Part shown: positions 6,806 through 15,869 of the stretch, one piece after another | Position numbering within the stretch: position 1 is the stretch's first letter | How the letters are laid out: every line of letters begins with the position of its first letter | Assembly: GCF_900115565.1 (NCBI RefSeq) | Contig: NZ_FOWW01000001.1 | Coordinates: 687,731-751,730 of the forward strand | Direction of reading: 5' to 3' | Source of the DNA: Amycolatopsis arida | Lineage (GTDB): Bacteria; Actinomycetota; Actinomycetes; Mycobacteriales; Pseudonocardiaceae | DNA length: 64,000 nucleotides | Notes under the pieces: generated by a model | Told to the model about the DNA's origin: nothing | Databases searched by the model: none | The model's input: the letters and a program-made list of their open reading frames with translations, nothing else | Made by a program: the position numbers and the translations under genes

Positions 6806-9800
6806 TCAGCCGCGCTCGACGAGGTGGCCGACGACCTCCGGGCCGGGGTGGGCAGCGCCCGAGCCGTCGCGGCGGTGGTCCACCTCGGGCAGCTCCACCG
6901 GGTCGCCGTTGCGCTGCGCGCCCGCCGGCCGCGGGCCGATCCACGCGACGGCCAGCCGCGTCTCGCCCTTGAGGAACCGCTGGGCCCGCACGCCGCCGGT
7001 CGCCCGGCCCTTCGCCGGGTACTCGGCCAGCGGTGTCACCTTCACGCTCACCCCGGTCGCGGTGACCACCATCGGCTCGCCGTGCTCGTCGTCGTCGGTG
7101 CGCACCGCGCCGAAGAACACCGCCTCGGCATCCGGAGCCAGGCTGACGCCGGCCATCCCGCCGCCCTTCAGGCCCTGCGGCCGCACCAGCGACGCGGAGT
7201 ACCGCAGCAACGACGCGGTCGACGTCACGAACGCCAGCGTCTCCTCGCCGTCGGTCAGCCACGTCGCGCCGACGACCTCGTCGCCGTCCTTGAGCGAGAT
7301 GACGTCGAACTCGTCCGAGCGCACCGGCCACTCCGGCGCGACCACCTTCACCACGCCCCGCCGGGTGCCCAGCGCCAGGCCCGGTGAGCCGGCGGCCTGC
7401 TCGCCCAGCGGGGCGATCCCGACCACCCGTTCGCCCTTGTCCAGCGGCACCAGCTCGCGCGCGGCCATCCCGCCGCGCAGCGACACGGTGCCGGACTGCT
7501 CGGGCAGCACGGGCAGCGGCAGCACCTCCGTCTTCACCGCTCTGCCCCGGTTCGTCACCAGCAGCACCTGGCCGCGCGCGGTGGAGTGCACCACGGCGGC
7601 CACGGCGTCGTGCTTCACCCTGCCGCTGCGCCGGCGCGCCTCGGGCACCTCCTCCGACTCGGCGGCGGTGCGGGCGACCAGACCGGTCGCCGACAGCAGC
7701 ACCTGGCACGGGTCGTCGGCGATCTCCAGCGGCCCCGCCGGGCGCGAGGCGGCCAGTACCTCCTTGAGGTCGCCGTCGATCAGCGCGGTGCGCCGCTCCG
7801 TGGGGAACTCCTTCGCGATCCTGGCCAGCTCGTTCGACACGACCTTCTTCAGCACCGACTCGTCGTCGAGGATCTTGGACAGCTCGGCGATCTCCGCGCG
7901 CAGCCGGTCCTGCTCGGCCTCCAGCTCGAGCTTGTCGTACTTGGTGAGCCGACGCAGCGGGGTGTCGAGGATGTAGGTCGCCTGGATCTCGGACAGGTCG
8001 AACCGCCGCATCAGGCCTTCCTTGGCGGCCTGGGCGTTCTCGCTGCCGCGGATCAGCTTGATCACCCTGTCGATGTCGAGCAGTGCCTTGAGCAGGCCCT
8101 CCACCAGGTGCAGGCGCTCCTCGCGCTTGCGGCGGCGGTACCGGGTCCGCCGGGTGACCACCTCGTAGCGGTGGGCGAGGAACACCTCGAGCAGTGCCTT
8201 GAGGCCCAACGTGCGGGGCTGGCCGTCGACCAGCACGAGGTTGTTGATGCCGAACGACTGCTCCAGCGGGGTGAGCCGGTACAGGTCGGCCAGCAGCGCC
8301 TGCGGGTTCACCCCGACCTTGCACTCGATGACCAGCCGGGTGCCGTTCTCCCGGTCGGTGAGATCCTTGACGTCGGCGATGCCGGTGAGCCGCTTCGACT
8401 TGTTGACCTCGTCGGTGATCTTCTCGATCACCTTCTCCGGGCCGACGCCGTAGGGCAGCTCGGTGACCGTGATGGCCTGGCGGCCCCGGCTGCCCTCCAG
8501 CGGGCCGGTGGTCGCCTTCGCCCGCATCCGCACCACGCCGCGGCCGGTCTCGTAGGCCTTGCGGACCTCGTCCAGGCCGAGCAGCATGCCGCCGGTCGGC
8601 AGGTCCGGGCCCGGCACGAACTCCATCAGCTTGTCGAGCGTGGCGTTGGGGTGGTGGATGAGCCACCGCGCGGCCTGGATGACCTCGCCGAGGTTGTGCG
8701 GGATCATGTTGGTCGCCATGCCGACGGCGATCCCGGACGTGCCGTTGACCAGCAGGTTGGGAAACGCCGCGGGCAGCACCGACGGCTCCCGCAGCGACCC
8801 GTCGTAGTTCGGCTGGAAGTCGACGGTGTCCTCGCCGAGCTCCCCGACGAGCAACATCGCCTCCGGCGACATCCGCGCCTCGGTGTTGTGGTTGACGAAG
8901 CCACCGGCGAGGAACGAGTGGTCCTCCGACCGCACCCGGACCGAGTACACCTCCGCCGGCTCGGCGGCCTGGACTTCCGTGACCTCCTCGAAGCGGTAGC
9001 CGGAGTCCATGACCGGTAGGATCGTGCGGAGCACGTCCGTGTCCTTGATCCGGTCGATGATTCGCAGTCGCTCGGTCTCCCAGCGCTCGACGCGGTCGAA
9101 GTTGTGCTTGGTCAGCCACTTCCGCCCACTGCCGCGCCGGTCGAAGTCCAGGGCACCCCGCACGTAGTCCGCGACGAACGGCACCCGGTCGCCGCTCAGC
9201 CGGTGGGGGCGCATCGGCGCGCGGCTGACCAGCTTTCGCAGCTTGGCCTGCTTGGTTTTCAGGAAACCCACTCGCTCGGCGAACCCGCGCACGTCGCGCG
9301 GACCCGAGATGACGAGTCGATGCTCGACGCTGCCATTCTTCCGCGTGTAGCGCCGGTGGCAGGCGATGATCCCGAACTCGGCGAGCAGCTCCTGGATCTC
9401 CTTGGCGAGGCGCTCGCTGTAGGTGCTGTACTGGATGGTGAACCCGTCGTGCGCAACGCGTGGCCCGCCGTCGCCTTCGAACGCGGCCATCAGGAACGCC
9501 CGCTTGACCCCCCAGCCGCCGTTCCAGACGAACTCGGGCACGTGCTTGTCCCGCGACTGGTACCCGACGAGCTCCCCCAACGGGCTGGTCCGGAAAGCCG
9601 CCATACCGCCGGAGTGCTCCTGGATGTCGAGCTCATGGATTCGTTTGCGATCTCCTCGGGTGTGCCGCTCGTAGACGTAGCGGTGGCCGCCGACCACCTG
9701 ATCGTAGGCATGCAGAACCTCGCCGAAGAAATGTTCGTCGGTATTGTTGAATCCTGCTCGGGTGTCGTTGGCGAACCCCTCCGACACCCAGGCCCCAGCC

Positions 9801-10579
9801 AGAACACCCAGTGTGTACTCCCGCGCCGTGGGCACGGCCTGCTGCCAGGCGTTGCGCGCGACGCAGACCACCGCGCCCGGCTGGAGCTCGTCCAGTCGCC
9901 GCCACTGGAACAGCGGCACTCCCATGGGTGCCTCGAGGCACAGCACGAGGTGGTTCTCGCTCCCGCGCAGCGAGAAACCGGACTTGGTGGTGATGCGCAA
10001 CGTGGGGTGGACGCCGGAGTTGAAGACCTTGTCCACCTGGACGGCCTTCCCGTCCTTGTCGAGGACCTCGAAGTCGGCGTCCGCCTCGCTGTCCGCCGGC
10101 AGGTTCACCACGTCGGCGATCCGCGGGCTCGACCCGTCGGCCAGCCGGACACGGGTGTCTCCTACCACGCAGTAGCGGCTCGCTGCCGGGCCGTCGTCTG
10201 GGCTTCCGAAGTTTCCGTGCCCGTCGATCAGCGGCACGTTCATCGAGAAGTCCTGGGCGAGGCGGACCATGGCGTCGTAGATGGCGGTGTCGCCGTGCGG
10301 GTGGTAGCGGCCCATCACGTCACCGACCACGCGGGAGGACTTCACGTACGCGTGGGTCGGCCGGTAGCCGTTCTCGTTCATCGAGAACAGGATCCGGCGG
10401 TGCACCGGCTTGAGCCCGTCCCGCGCGTCCGGCAGCGCCCGGGAGTGGATCACCGAGTAGGCGTACTCGAGGTAGGAGTCCTCGATCTCGGTCTTCACCG
10501 GGTTGTCGAAGACCTGCGCGCCCGGCTGGTCGAAGGCGGCCGGGTCCACCCGGGTGGTGACGGCTTTGCGGCGGGCCAT
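6806..10579 (-). CDS. parC: Topoisomerase IV (type IIA) subunit A with intein
   Basis: 1257-residue precursor; the mature host protein would be 828 residues. The breakage-reunion domain shows RYHPHGDTAIYD and the catalytic tyrosine Y136 in PAASRY. An intein (residues 137-565) follows that tyrosine directly and host sequence resumes with TEARMSP. The C-terminal beta-propeller lacks a clear GyrA-box (QRRGGxG), favouring a decatenating topoisomerase IV type over DNA gyrase. With ParE it forms an A2B2 enzyme that passes one duplex through another. It lies 49 bp behind parE on the same strand. The 828-residue size matches GyrA/ParC proteins of actinomycetes. Without splicing the active-site tyrosine would be separated from its domain. 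Confidence 0.9.
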   Translation of the reverse strand: MARRKAVTTRVDPAAFDQPGAQVFDNPVKTEIEDSYLEYAYSVIHSRALPDARDGLKPVHRRILFSMNENGYRPTHAYVKSSRVVGDVMGRYHPHGDTAIYDAMVRLAQDFSMNVPLIDGHGNFGSPDDGPAASRYCVVGDTRVRLADGSSPRIADVVNLPADSEADADFEVLDKDGKAVQVDKVFNSGVHPTLRITTKSGFSLRGSENHLVLCLEAPMGVPLFQWRRLDELQPGAVVCVARNAWQQAVPTAREYTLGVLAGAWVSEGFANDTRAGFNNTDEHFFGEVLHAYDQVVGGHRYVYERHTRGDRKRIHELDIQEHSGGMAAFRTSPLGELVGYQSRDKHVPEFVWNGGWGVKRAFLMAAFEGDGGPRVAHDGFTIQYSTYSERLAKEIQELLAEFGIIACHRRYTRKNGSVEHRLVISGPRDVRGFAERVGFLKTKQAKLRKLVSRAPMRPHRLSGDRVPFVADYVRGALDFDRRGSGRKWLTKHNFDRVERWETERLRIIDRIKDTDVLRTILPVMDSGYRFEEVTEVQAAEPAEVYSVRVRSEDHSFLAGGFVNHNTEARMSPEAMLLVGELGEDTVDFQPNYDGSLREPSVLPAAFPNLLVNGTSGIAVGMATNMIPHNLGEVIQAARWLIHHPNATLDKLMEFVPGPDLPTGGMLLGLDEVRKAYETGRGVVRMRAKATTGPLEGSRGRQAITVTELPYGVGPEKVIEKITDEVNKSKRLTGIADVKDLTDRENGTRLVIECKVGVNPQALLADLYRLTPLEQSFGINNLVLVDGQPRTLGLKALLEVFLAHRYEVVTRRTRYRRRKREERLHLVEGLLKALLDIDRVIKLIRGSENAQAAKEGLMRRFDLSEIQATYILDTPLRRLTKYDKLELEAEQDRLRAEIAELSKILDDESVLKKVVSNELARIAKEFPTERRTALIDGDLKEVLAASRPAGPLEIADDPCQVLLSATGLVARTAAESEEVPEARRRSGRVKHDAVAAVVHSTARGQVLLVTNRGRAVKTEVLPLPVLPEQSGTVSLRGGMAARELVPLDKGERVVGIAPLGEQAAGSPGLALGTRRGVVKVVAPEWPVRSDEFDVISLKDGDEVVGATWLTDGEETLAFVTSTASLLRYSASLVRPQGLKGGGMAGVSLAPDAEAVFFGAVRTDDDEHGEPMVVTATGVSVKVTPLAEYPAKGRATGGVRAQRFLKGETRLAVAWIGPRPAGAQRNGDPVELPEVDHRRDGSGAAHPGPEVVGHLVERG
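8885..10171 (-). mobile_element. ParC intein (429 residues) with LAGLIDADG-type endonuclease
   Basis: The element begins with Cys (CVVGDTRVRL, block A) and ends FVNHN before a host Thr, the canonical Cys1, penultimate His, terminal Asn and +1 Thr of a splicing intein. Block B is seen as SGFSLRGSENHLVL. Central motifs LGVLAGAWVSEGFA and RAFLMAAFEGDGG correspond to the two LAGLIDADG (DOD) helices of a homing endonuclease, each keeping an acidic residue, so it may be active. The insertion point after the catalytic tyrosine is the site known for mycobacterial GyrA inteins. Boundaries are exact at codon level: Cys codon 10169-10171, Asn codon 8885-8887. Confidence 0.93.
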
Positions 10580-10628
10580 GCTGTGGCTTCTCCTCGTGGT
10601 GCTCGGGCTCGACTGGGCTCAGGGCGGG

Positions 10629-13600
10629 TCAGACGTCGATCGCGTCGCGGTCGACCCGCTCGGCGGACTCCACCAGCCATGCGCGCCGGGGCTCGACCTT
10701 CTCGCCCATGAGCAGTTCGAGCGCCTCCTCCGCGGCCTCGGCGTCGTCCATGGTGATCCGGCGCACCGACCGGGTGGCCGGGTTCATCGTGGTCTCCCAC
10801 AGCTCGTCGGCGTCCATCTCGCCGAGCCCCTTGAACCGGGGCACCGGTGTGACGATCTGCTTGCCGGCCTTCTCCAACCGGGCGACGGTGGCCTCCATCT
10901 CCCGCTGGGTGAAGGTGAAGTGGGTCTCCGGGTTGCGCCCCTTGGTGACCACCTTGTGCAGCGGCGGCATCGCGGCGTACAGCCGGCCGTCCTCGATCGC
11001 CGGGCGCATGTACTTCGCGAACAGCGTGATGAGCAGCGTCCGGATGTGCGAGCCGTCCACGTCCGCGTCGGCCATCAGGATCACCCGGCCGTACCGCATC
11101 GCGCTCAGGTCGAAGGTGCGGCCCGTGCCGGCGCCGAGCACCTGCACGATCGAGGCGATCTCGGCGTTCTTCAACGTGTCGGCCAGACTCGCCTTCTGCA
11201 CGTTGAGGATCTTGCCCCGCAGCGGCAGCAACGCCTGGTACTCCGACACGCGCGCCATCCGAGCGCTGTTGTGCACGAAGACCCCGGCATCGAGCGCGAA
11301 GTTGTGGTAGCCGTCGACGGTCAGGTCGTACACGTCCGCGGTCTCGTTCAGCGGCTCCACTGATACCACGTGGTGATTCACCTGAGCGGCGGCCTCACGC
11401 AGCCGCGCGTAGTCACCTTCGTGATACCCCAACAGGCGTTCGAAACGCAGGCCGGTAGGAGCGTTTCGCCGGCGCTCGGCGTCGTACGCCGCGGCCAACT
11501 GGTCGTCGGGAAGGTGCAGCAGCGCGGTGAGCCGCCTGAGCCCGGCGAAGCGACGTCCCTCGTTCTGCCTGGCGACGCGTTCGACACGCGAAACCGTGGC
11601 AACATACTTCTTCCGGCCAACCTGGACCTTCGCCAGGTGCCCGGTGTCCGAGTCGAGCATGCGGATCTTCATTCGGAGTGAATGTCGCGCACCGAAGTCC
11701 GGGTGCTCCCGATGCCAGGCGACCACAGCCGCACGCTGCCGTTCCCGTTCGGCGGGGTCGGCGAACTGGCGCCTCGTCTCCCGCGACCGCCAGGCGCGCA
11801 ACTCCTCGTCCTGCCATTGCACGCAGGCACGGTCCCGCCACTGATCACGTCGCCGGGGATCGGCGAAGAAGATGCGGACGCGCTCCGGCATCGCCGCGTG
11901 CAGGGCCGCGTGAGCCTCCCAGGTCATCCGCCGGAGGTCGCGCGGATCATTGTTGCGCTTGTTCACGTCCACGTGGTGACCAACGATGCCGTTCGCCACG
12001 CTGTCCAGCCCGTGCCGGAGGTTGTACGCGTCGGCGAGACAGTGGGTGTACACCCACTCCTCGCGGTCGTTCATCCAGACGCGTTCGTACCCGTCCAGGT
12101 TGTCGCCGGCGGCCTTCGCCGACACCGAACGGTAGAGCGGCATCAGGGAGTCACCCGCCGCGAGCTGGTCCGCCCGGCGGTAGGAGCCGTCTCGGAGGCG
12201 GAAGAGATGGTCCGGTGTGCAACGCACGGACTCGCCGTTGTCCAGGGTCACCCTGACGAGCGAAGCGCCACGCTTGGTCAACCTCGGCTCCACCAGCGGG
12301 ACGACGACAACCCGTCCGGCCTTGTTCGTCGCGTACCCGAAGTGGCTCACCCCGCGCTCCCAGTCGGCGGTCAGCTCGGCGAACGTCATCGACCGGCCCG
12401 ACGCCAAGGACACCTTCGTGTCGCCGGTGAAGCAGCCCAAGGCGCTGTCGCCCTCCACGAGGAAGAGCTCGCTACGGGACACGCCGGTGGTGCGGCAGTC
12501 GACCAGCTTCGGCGGCATCGCCGCGCCCTCGAGGGCCGTCTTGCGGCGGGCGGCGTCCTTCTGCTGCTTCTGCGCCAGCCGGACCCTGGCGGCGTCCACC
12601 ACCTTCTGCAGGACGATCTTGGCCTCGCCCTTGGTCTTTCGCTGCTCGGTCCACGCCTTCAGGTGCCGCTCGACGACGCCCTGCACCACCTTGGTCACCC
12701 CGGCGGTGGACAGCTCGTCCTTGGTCTGCGAGGTGAACTGCGGCTCCGGGATGCGTACGTGCACGACCGCGGTCATGCCCTCGCAGACGTCGTCCAGCGC
12801 CGGAAGGTCCTCTTTGGACTTGAGCAGCCCGCGGGTGCGGGTGATGGCCTCCTGCAACGCCTTCAGCGTCGCCCGCTCGAACCCCTTCCGGTGCGTGCCG
12901 CCGTGCACGTTCCGGATGGTGTTGGTGAAGCACTCGACGGTGCGCTCGTACCCGGTGCCCCAGCGCATCGCGATCTCGACCTCGGCACGACGCTCCACAT
13001 TGGAGCGCATCACGCCGTTCTGGTCCGCCGCGTTCTCCCGGTAGGTCCCCTCCCCGGTGACGAGCAGCGTGCCGCACACCGGCTTCTCCCCCGCTGGCGC
13101 GAGGAACTCGACCATGTCGGCGAGGCCGTCGGGGAAGTGGAACGTCTCCTCCTCGATAGCGCCACCGACGGCGGCGCGCAGCACGTAGGTGACCCCGGGC
13201 ACCAGGAACGCCGTGTGCCGCAGCTTCGCCCGCACGCTCTCCACGTCCAGCTCGGCGCCCCGCTCGAAGTACCGCGGGTCGTGCCAGTACCGGATCGACG
13301 TGCCGGTCCGCTGGCCGCGCTTCATCCGCCCGGTGACCCGCAGCCCCGACTGCTGACTGAACCGCGCACCCGGCCCCGGCCCGTCGAAGACCCCCGGCAC
13401 GCCGTGCGCGAAGGACATCTCGTGCACCTTGCCGTCCTGCCTCACGGCGACGTCGAACCGCCGGGACAGGGCGTTCACCGCCGAGGCCCCGACCCCGTGC
13501 AACCCACCGGAGGTCTTGTAGCCGGAACCGCCGAACTTGCCGCCCGCGTGCAGCCGGGTGAGCACCAGCTCGACCCCGGAGAGGCCGGACTTGGCGTGCA

Positions 13601-13847
13601 CCCCGGTGGGGATCCCGCGCCCGTCGTCGTCCACCTGCACGCTGCCGTCGGCGTGCAGGGTCACCACGATCCGGCTGGCGTGCCCGGCCACCCCCTCGTC
13701 GGTCGCGTTGTCCACCACCTCGCTGAACAGGTGGTTGATCCCGCGGCTGTCGGTCGACCCGATGTACATCCCGGGCCGCTTGCGCACCGCCTCGAGCCCC
13801 TCGAGGTGGGTGAGGTCGTCGGCGCCGTAGAGGGCCTCGGCAGTCAC
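10629..13847 (-). CDS. parE: Topoisomerase IV (type IIA) subunit B with intein
   Basis: 1072-residue precursor; mature host protein 683 residues. The GHKL ATPase domain has EVVDNATDEG (metal-binding Asn), DDGRGIP and GGLHGVGASAVNALS; the TOPRIM domain has EGDSALG and DADVDGSHI. The intein (residues 472-860) interrupts TOPRIM immediately after EGDSALG; host sequence resumes SARMARVSEYQALLPLRGK. Sequence style (SGLSGVELVLTRLHAGGKFGG) matches actinobacterial ParE rather than GyrB. It hydrolyses ATP to drive strand passage with ParC. Start ATG at 13845-13847. No canonical promoter was identified; a TACCGT hexamer reading the minus strand lies at 13919-13924. Confidence 0.92.
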   Translation of the reverse strand: MTAEALYGADDLTHLEGLEAVRKRPGMYIGSTDSRGINHLFSEVVDNATDEGVAGHASRIVVTLHADGSVQVDDDGRGIPTGVHAKSGLSGVELVLTRLHAGGKFGGSGYKTSGGLHGVGASAVNALSRRFDVAVRQDGKVHEMSFAHGVPGVFDGPGPGARFSQQSGLRVTGRMKRGQRTGTSIRYWHDPRYFERGAELDVESVRAKLRHTAFLVPGVTYVLRAAVGGAIEEETFHFPDGLADMVEFLAPAGEKPVCGTLLVTGEGTYRENAADQNGVMRSNVERRAEVEIAMRWGTGYERTVECFTNTIRNVHGGTHRKGFERATLKALQEAITRTRGLLKSKEDLPALDDVCEGMTAVVHVRIPEPQFTSQTKDELSTAGVTKVVQGVVERHLKAWTEQRKTKGEAKIVLQKVVDAARVRLAQKQQKDAARRKTALEGAAMPPKLVDCRTTGVSRSELFLVEGDSALGCFTGDTKVSLASGRSMTFAELTADWERGVSHFGYATNKAGRVVVVPLVEPRLTKRGASLVRVTLDNGESVRCTPDHLFRLRDGSYRRADQLAAGDSLMPLYRSVSAKAAGDNLDGYERVWMNDREEWVYTHCLADAYNLRHGLDSVANGIVGHHVDVNKRNNDPRDLRRMTWEAHAALHAAMPERVRIFFADPRRRDQWRDRACVQWQDEELRAWRSRETRRQFADPAERERQRAAVVAWHREHPDFGARHSLRMKIRMLDSDTGHLAKVQVGRKKYVATVSRVERVARQNEGRRFAGLRRLTALLHLPDDQLAAAYDAERRRNAPTGLRFERLLGYHEGDYARLREAAAQVNHHVVSVEPLNETADVYDLTVDGYHNFALDAGVFVHNSARMARVSEYQALLPLRGKILNVQKASLADTLKNAEIASIVQVLGAGTGRTFDLSAMRYGRVILMADADVDGSHIRTLLITLFAKYMRPAIEDGRLYAAMPPLHKVVTKGRNPETHFTFTQREMEATVARLEKAGKQIVTPVPRFKGLGEMDADELWETTMNPATRSVRRITMDDAEAAEEALELLMGEKVEPRRAWLVESAERVDRDAIDV
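11268..12434 (-). mobile_element. ParE intein (389 residues) with HNH endonuclease
   Basis: Starts with Cys (CFTGDTKVSL) and ends DAGVFVHN before a host Ser, satisfying the splicing residues Cys1, His-Asn and +1 Ser. Block B is VRCTPDHLFRL. The central region carries an HNH motif, GHHVDVNKRNNDPRDLRRM followed by HAALH, not LAGLIDADG. The insertion site in the TOPRIM EGDSA(L/G)G loop is the one used by cyanobacterial GyrB inteins. Boundaries: Cys codon 12432-12434, Asn codon 11268-11270. It is independent in endonuclease type and site from the intein in parC. Confidence 0.93.
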
Positions 13848-13975
13848 AGCGTCGTTCTCCCAGGTCGTGGCCTAAAGGTGGGGCACGGAGGCGGCCGGGG
13901 GAAGCCGACCGGCGTCTCACGGTACTGGGAGGGTATCGGGCGGCCCCGACAAGACGGGGGATTTCGCGGTCGGGC

Positions 13976-15181
13976 TCACCGCGGCCGGCGGGCGAGCAGC
14001 ACCAGCGGGGCCACCGCGAGCGCGCCGGCCACCCCCGCGACGAGCATGTACCCGCCAGCCCCGAACAGCTGACCCGCCGACACCCCGGCCAGCGCGGACG
14101 CGCCCCACACCACGGCGTCGACCACGCCCTGCACCCTGCTGCGCCGCTCGGCCGGCAGGTCCCTGCTGAGCAGCGTGCTGCCGCCGACGAAGACCAGGTT
14201 CCAGCCGTAGCCCAGCAGGAACAGCGCCAGCGGCAACCCGGAGGTGTGCGCGGTGGGCGCGGCCATCGCGGTGACCGAGGCGACGGCGAGCGTGCCGATC
14301 CCGGCGAAGATCGTCACCCGGCCACCCCAGCGGTCGGCGATCCGGCCGGACAGCGGTGCCAGCGCGAACATGCCCAGGATGTGCGCGGTGAGCACCCAGC
14401 CGACGACGTCGAGGCCGTGTCCGTGGTGGTGCAGTTGCACCGGGGTCATCGTCATCACCGCGACCATGGCGAGCTGGGCCGCGACCATCGCGGTCAGCGG
14501 CGCGAGCACGGCGGGGCGGCGCAGCACGCCCACCGCGGCCGGCGGGCCGGCCTCCCGGACCACCACGGCCCCGGTGGCCGGCAACGCCACGGTGACCGCC
14601 AGCGCGGCCGCCATGAGCACCACCGCGGCCAGCACCGGCCCGGACAGCGGGGGCAGCCCGACCCGCTCCGCCGCGGCCGCGGTGGGCGCGATCAGGGGTG
14701 GGCCGACCACGGCACCGACGGTGCCGGCCCACACGACCGTGGACAGGCCGAAGCCCTTGCGCGCCGCGGGGTACAGCTCGGCCGCCACGTATCGGGACAG
14801 CAGCGCGGCGGCGTTGCCGAGGCCGAGCAGCACCAGCCCGGCCAGCAGCGCGAGCAGGGAGCCGAGGGCGGCGGCGATCCCGGCGAGCACGCCGCCGGCC
14901 ACGGCGAGGGCGTAGGCGGCCAGCAGCGCGGGCCGGGCGCCGCGGCGGGCGATGAGGACGCCGAGGCCCAGCGCGCCGGCGGCGGTGCCGGCCACCCCTG
15001 CCGCGCTGGGCAGCCCGCTCCACTCGGCCGCCCCGGCCTCGGCGGCGACCAGCGTGCCGGCGGTGGTCGCGCCGGTCATCGCGGTGTTCGTCAGCGCCAC
15101 CCCGGTGAACAGGGCGACCACCGACCGGCGGCGGGTGGTCGGCGGGACGGTCGGCACGGCCTCGGCGGCGAGATTCTCCAT
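13976..15181 (-). CDS. MFS transporter
   Basis: 401 residues with about 12 hydrophobic segments and a central cytoplasmic loop around VVREAGPPAAVG. The loop after helix 8 reads LSGRIADRWGGR, matching the MFS A-like motif (G-x-x-x-D-R-x-G-R/K). It is a proton-driven exporter or importer of unknown substrate. The ATG at 15179-15181 was chosen because the sequence from there is membrane-protein-like; a longer frame would overlap the divergent Lrp gene. The divergent arrangement with the Lrp/AsnC regulator (94 bp apart) suggests regulation by it, perhaps of an amino-acid-like efflux substrate. Confidence 0.85.
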   Translation of the reverse strand: MENLAAEAVPTVPPTTRRRSVVALFTGVALTNTAMTGATTAGTLVAAEAGAAEWSGLPSAAGVAGTAAGALGLGVLIARRGARPALLAAYALAVAGGVLAGIAAALGSLLALLAGLVLLGLGNAAALLSRYVAAELYPAARKGFGLSTVVWAGTVGAVVGPPLIAPTAAAAERVGLPPLSGPVLAAVVLMAAALAVTVALPATGAVVVREAGPPAAVGVLRRPAVLAPLTAMVAAQLAMVAVMTMTPVQLHHHGHGLDVVGWVLTAHILGMFALAPLSGRIADRWGGRVTIFAGIGTLAVASVTAMAAPTAHTSGLPLALFLLGYGWNLVFVGGSTLLSRDLPAERRSRVQGVVDAVVWGASALAGVSAGQLFGAGGYMLVAGVAGALAVAPLVLLARRPR

Positions 15182-15275
15182 GACGGCGATACTAGAAAGG
15201 CGCCACGACGTTTCGAATGCCCGAGCAACGGCGTTGCGCGTGCCTGACCGCCCGAGAGAAAGGGACGCCCGGCCG

Positions 15276-15779
15276 ATGACCTTTCGATCGTCAAGACCGC
15301 TCGACGAGACCGACTGGCGGATCCTCGACGGGCTCCAGGCCGACGCGCGGCTGTCGTTCAAGGAGCTCGGCCGGCGGATCAACCTCTCCCCGCCGGCCGT
15401 GGCCGAACGGGTGCGCCGGCTCGAGGAGTCCGGGGTGATCGCCGGCTACCGCGCCCAGGTGGACCCCGGTCGGGCCGGCTACCCGCTGCTGGCGTTCATC
15501 CAGCTGCGCTGCGCGCTGGGTCACTGCCTGCTCAAGACGAGCACGGCCGAGGACTACCCCGAGGTGGTGGAGGTGCACCGGCTCAGCGGCGACCACTGCA
15601 CGATGGTCAAGGTGCGGGCGGTGTCGCTGGAGCACTTCGAGGGTCTGCTGGAGCGGATCGGCAAGCACGGCGAGCTGCGCTCGTCGGTGGTGCTGTCCAC
15701 ACAGTACGAGAACCGGCAGGTCGAGCCGCCGGTGGCGGACTTCACCCGTGCCACCCGATCCGCTGGGTGGAGTCGTTAG
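15276..15779 (+). CDS. Lrp/AsnC-family regulator
   Basis: 167 residues: N-terminal winged helix-turn-helix (DWRILDGLQADARLSFKELGRR ... PPAVAERVRRLEESGVI) then a RAM/ligand domain. These proteins assemble as octamers or larger discs and respond to amino acids. ATG at 15276 follows GAGAGAAAGGGA. It is divergent to the MFS gene. The ligand cannot be predicted. Confidence 0.9.
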   Translation: MTFRSSRPLDETDWRILDGLQADARLSFKELGRRINLSPPAVAERVRRLEESGVIAGYRAQVDPGRAGYPLLAFIQLRCALGHCLLKTSTAEDYPEVVEVHRLSGDHCTMVKVRAVSLEHFEGLLERIGKHGELRSSVVLSTQYENRQVEPPVADFTRATRSAGWSR

Positions 15780-15811
15780 CCAGCTCACGTTCGGCCCCCC
15801 GTTGCTAAGGT

Positions 15812-15820
15812 CTTGCGCAA
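15812..15820 (+). promoter_or_regulatory. CTTGCGCAA site upstream of the BCCT gene
   Basis: Same 9-mer as at the two amylase sites (4138 and 4217), 50 bp before the chosen BCCT start. Shared regulator is inference. Confidence 0.35.
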
Positions 15821-15869
15821 CCATGACCGACCGTCGCGACGGGACACCGGACCGGAAGGGGTGAACATC

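Noticed and set aside
6806-13847. Subunits as DNA gyrase GyrA/GyrB
   Set aside because: No convincing GyrA-box in the C-terminal propeller, B subunit sequence style is ParE-like, and the gene order B then A lacks the recF/dnaN neighbours of the gyrase locus. Topoisomerase IV type preferred, though not proven.
13976-15382. Longer version of the MFS protein starting at 15382
   Set aside because: The extra N-terminus is the antisense of the Lrp gene and not membrane-like; the ATG at 15181 is sufficient.
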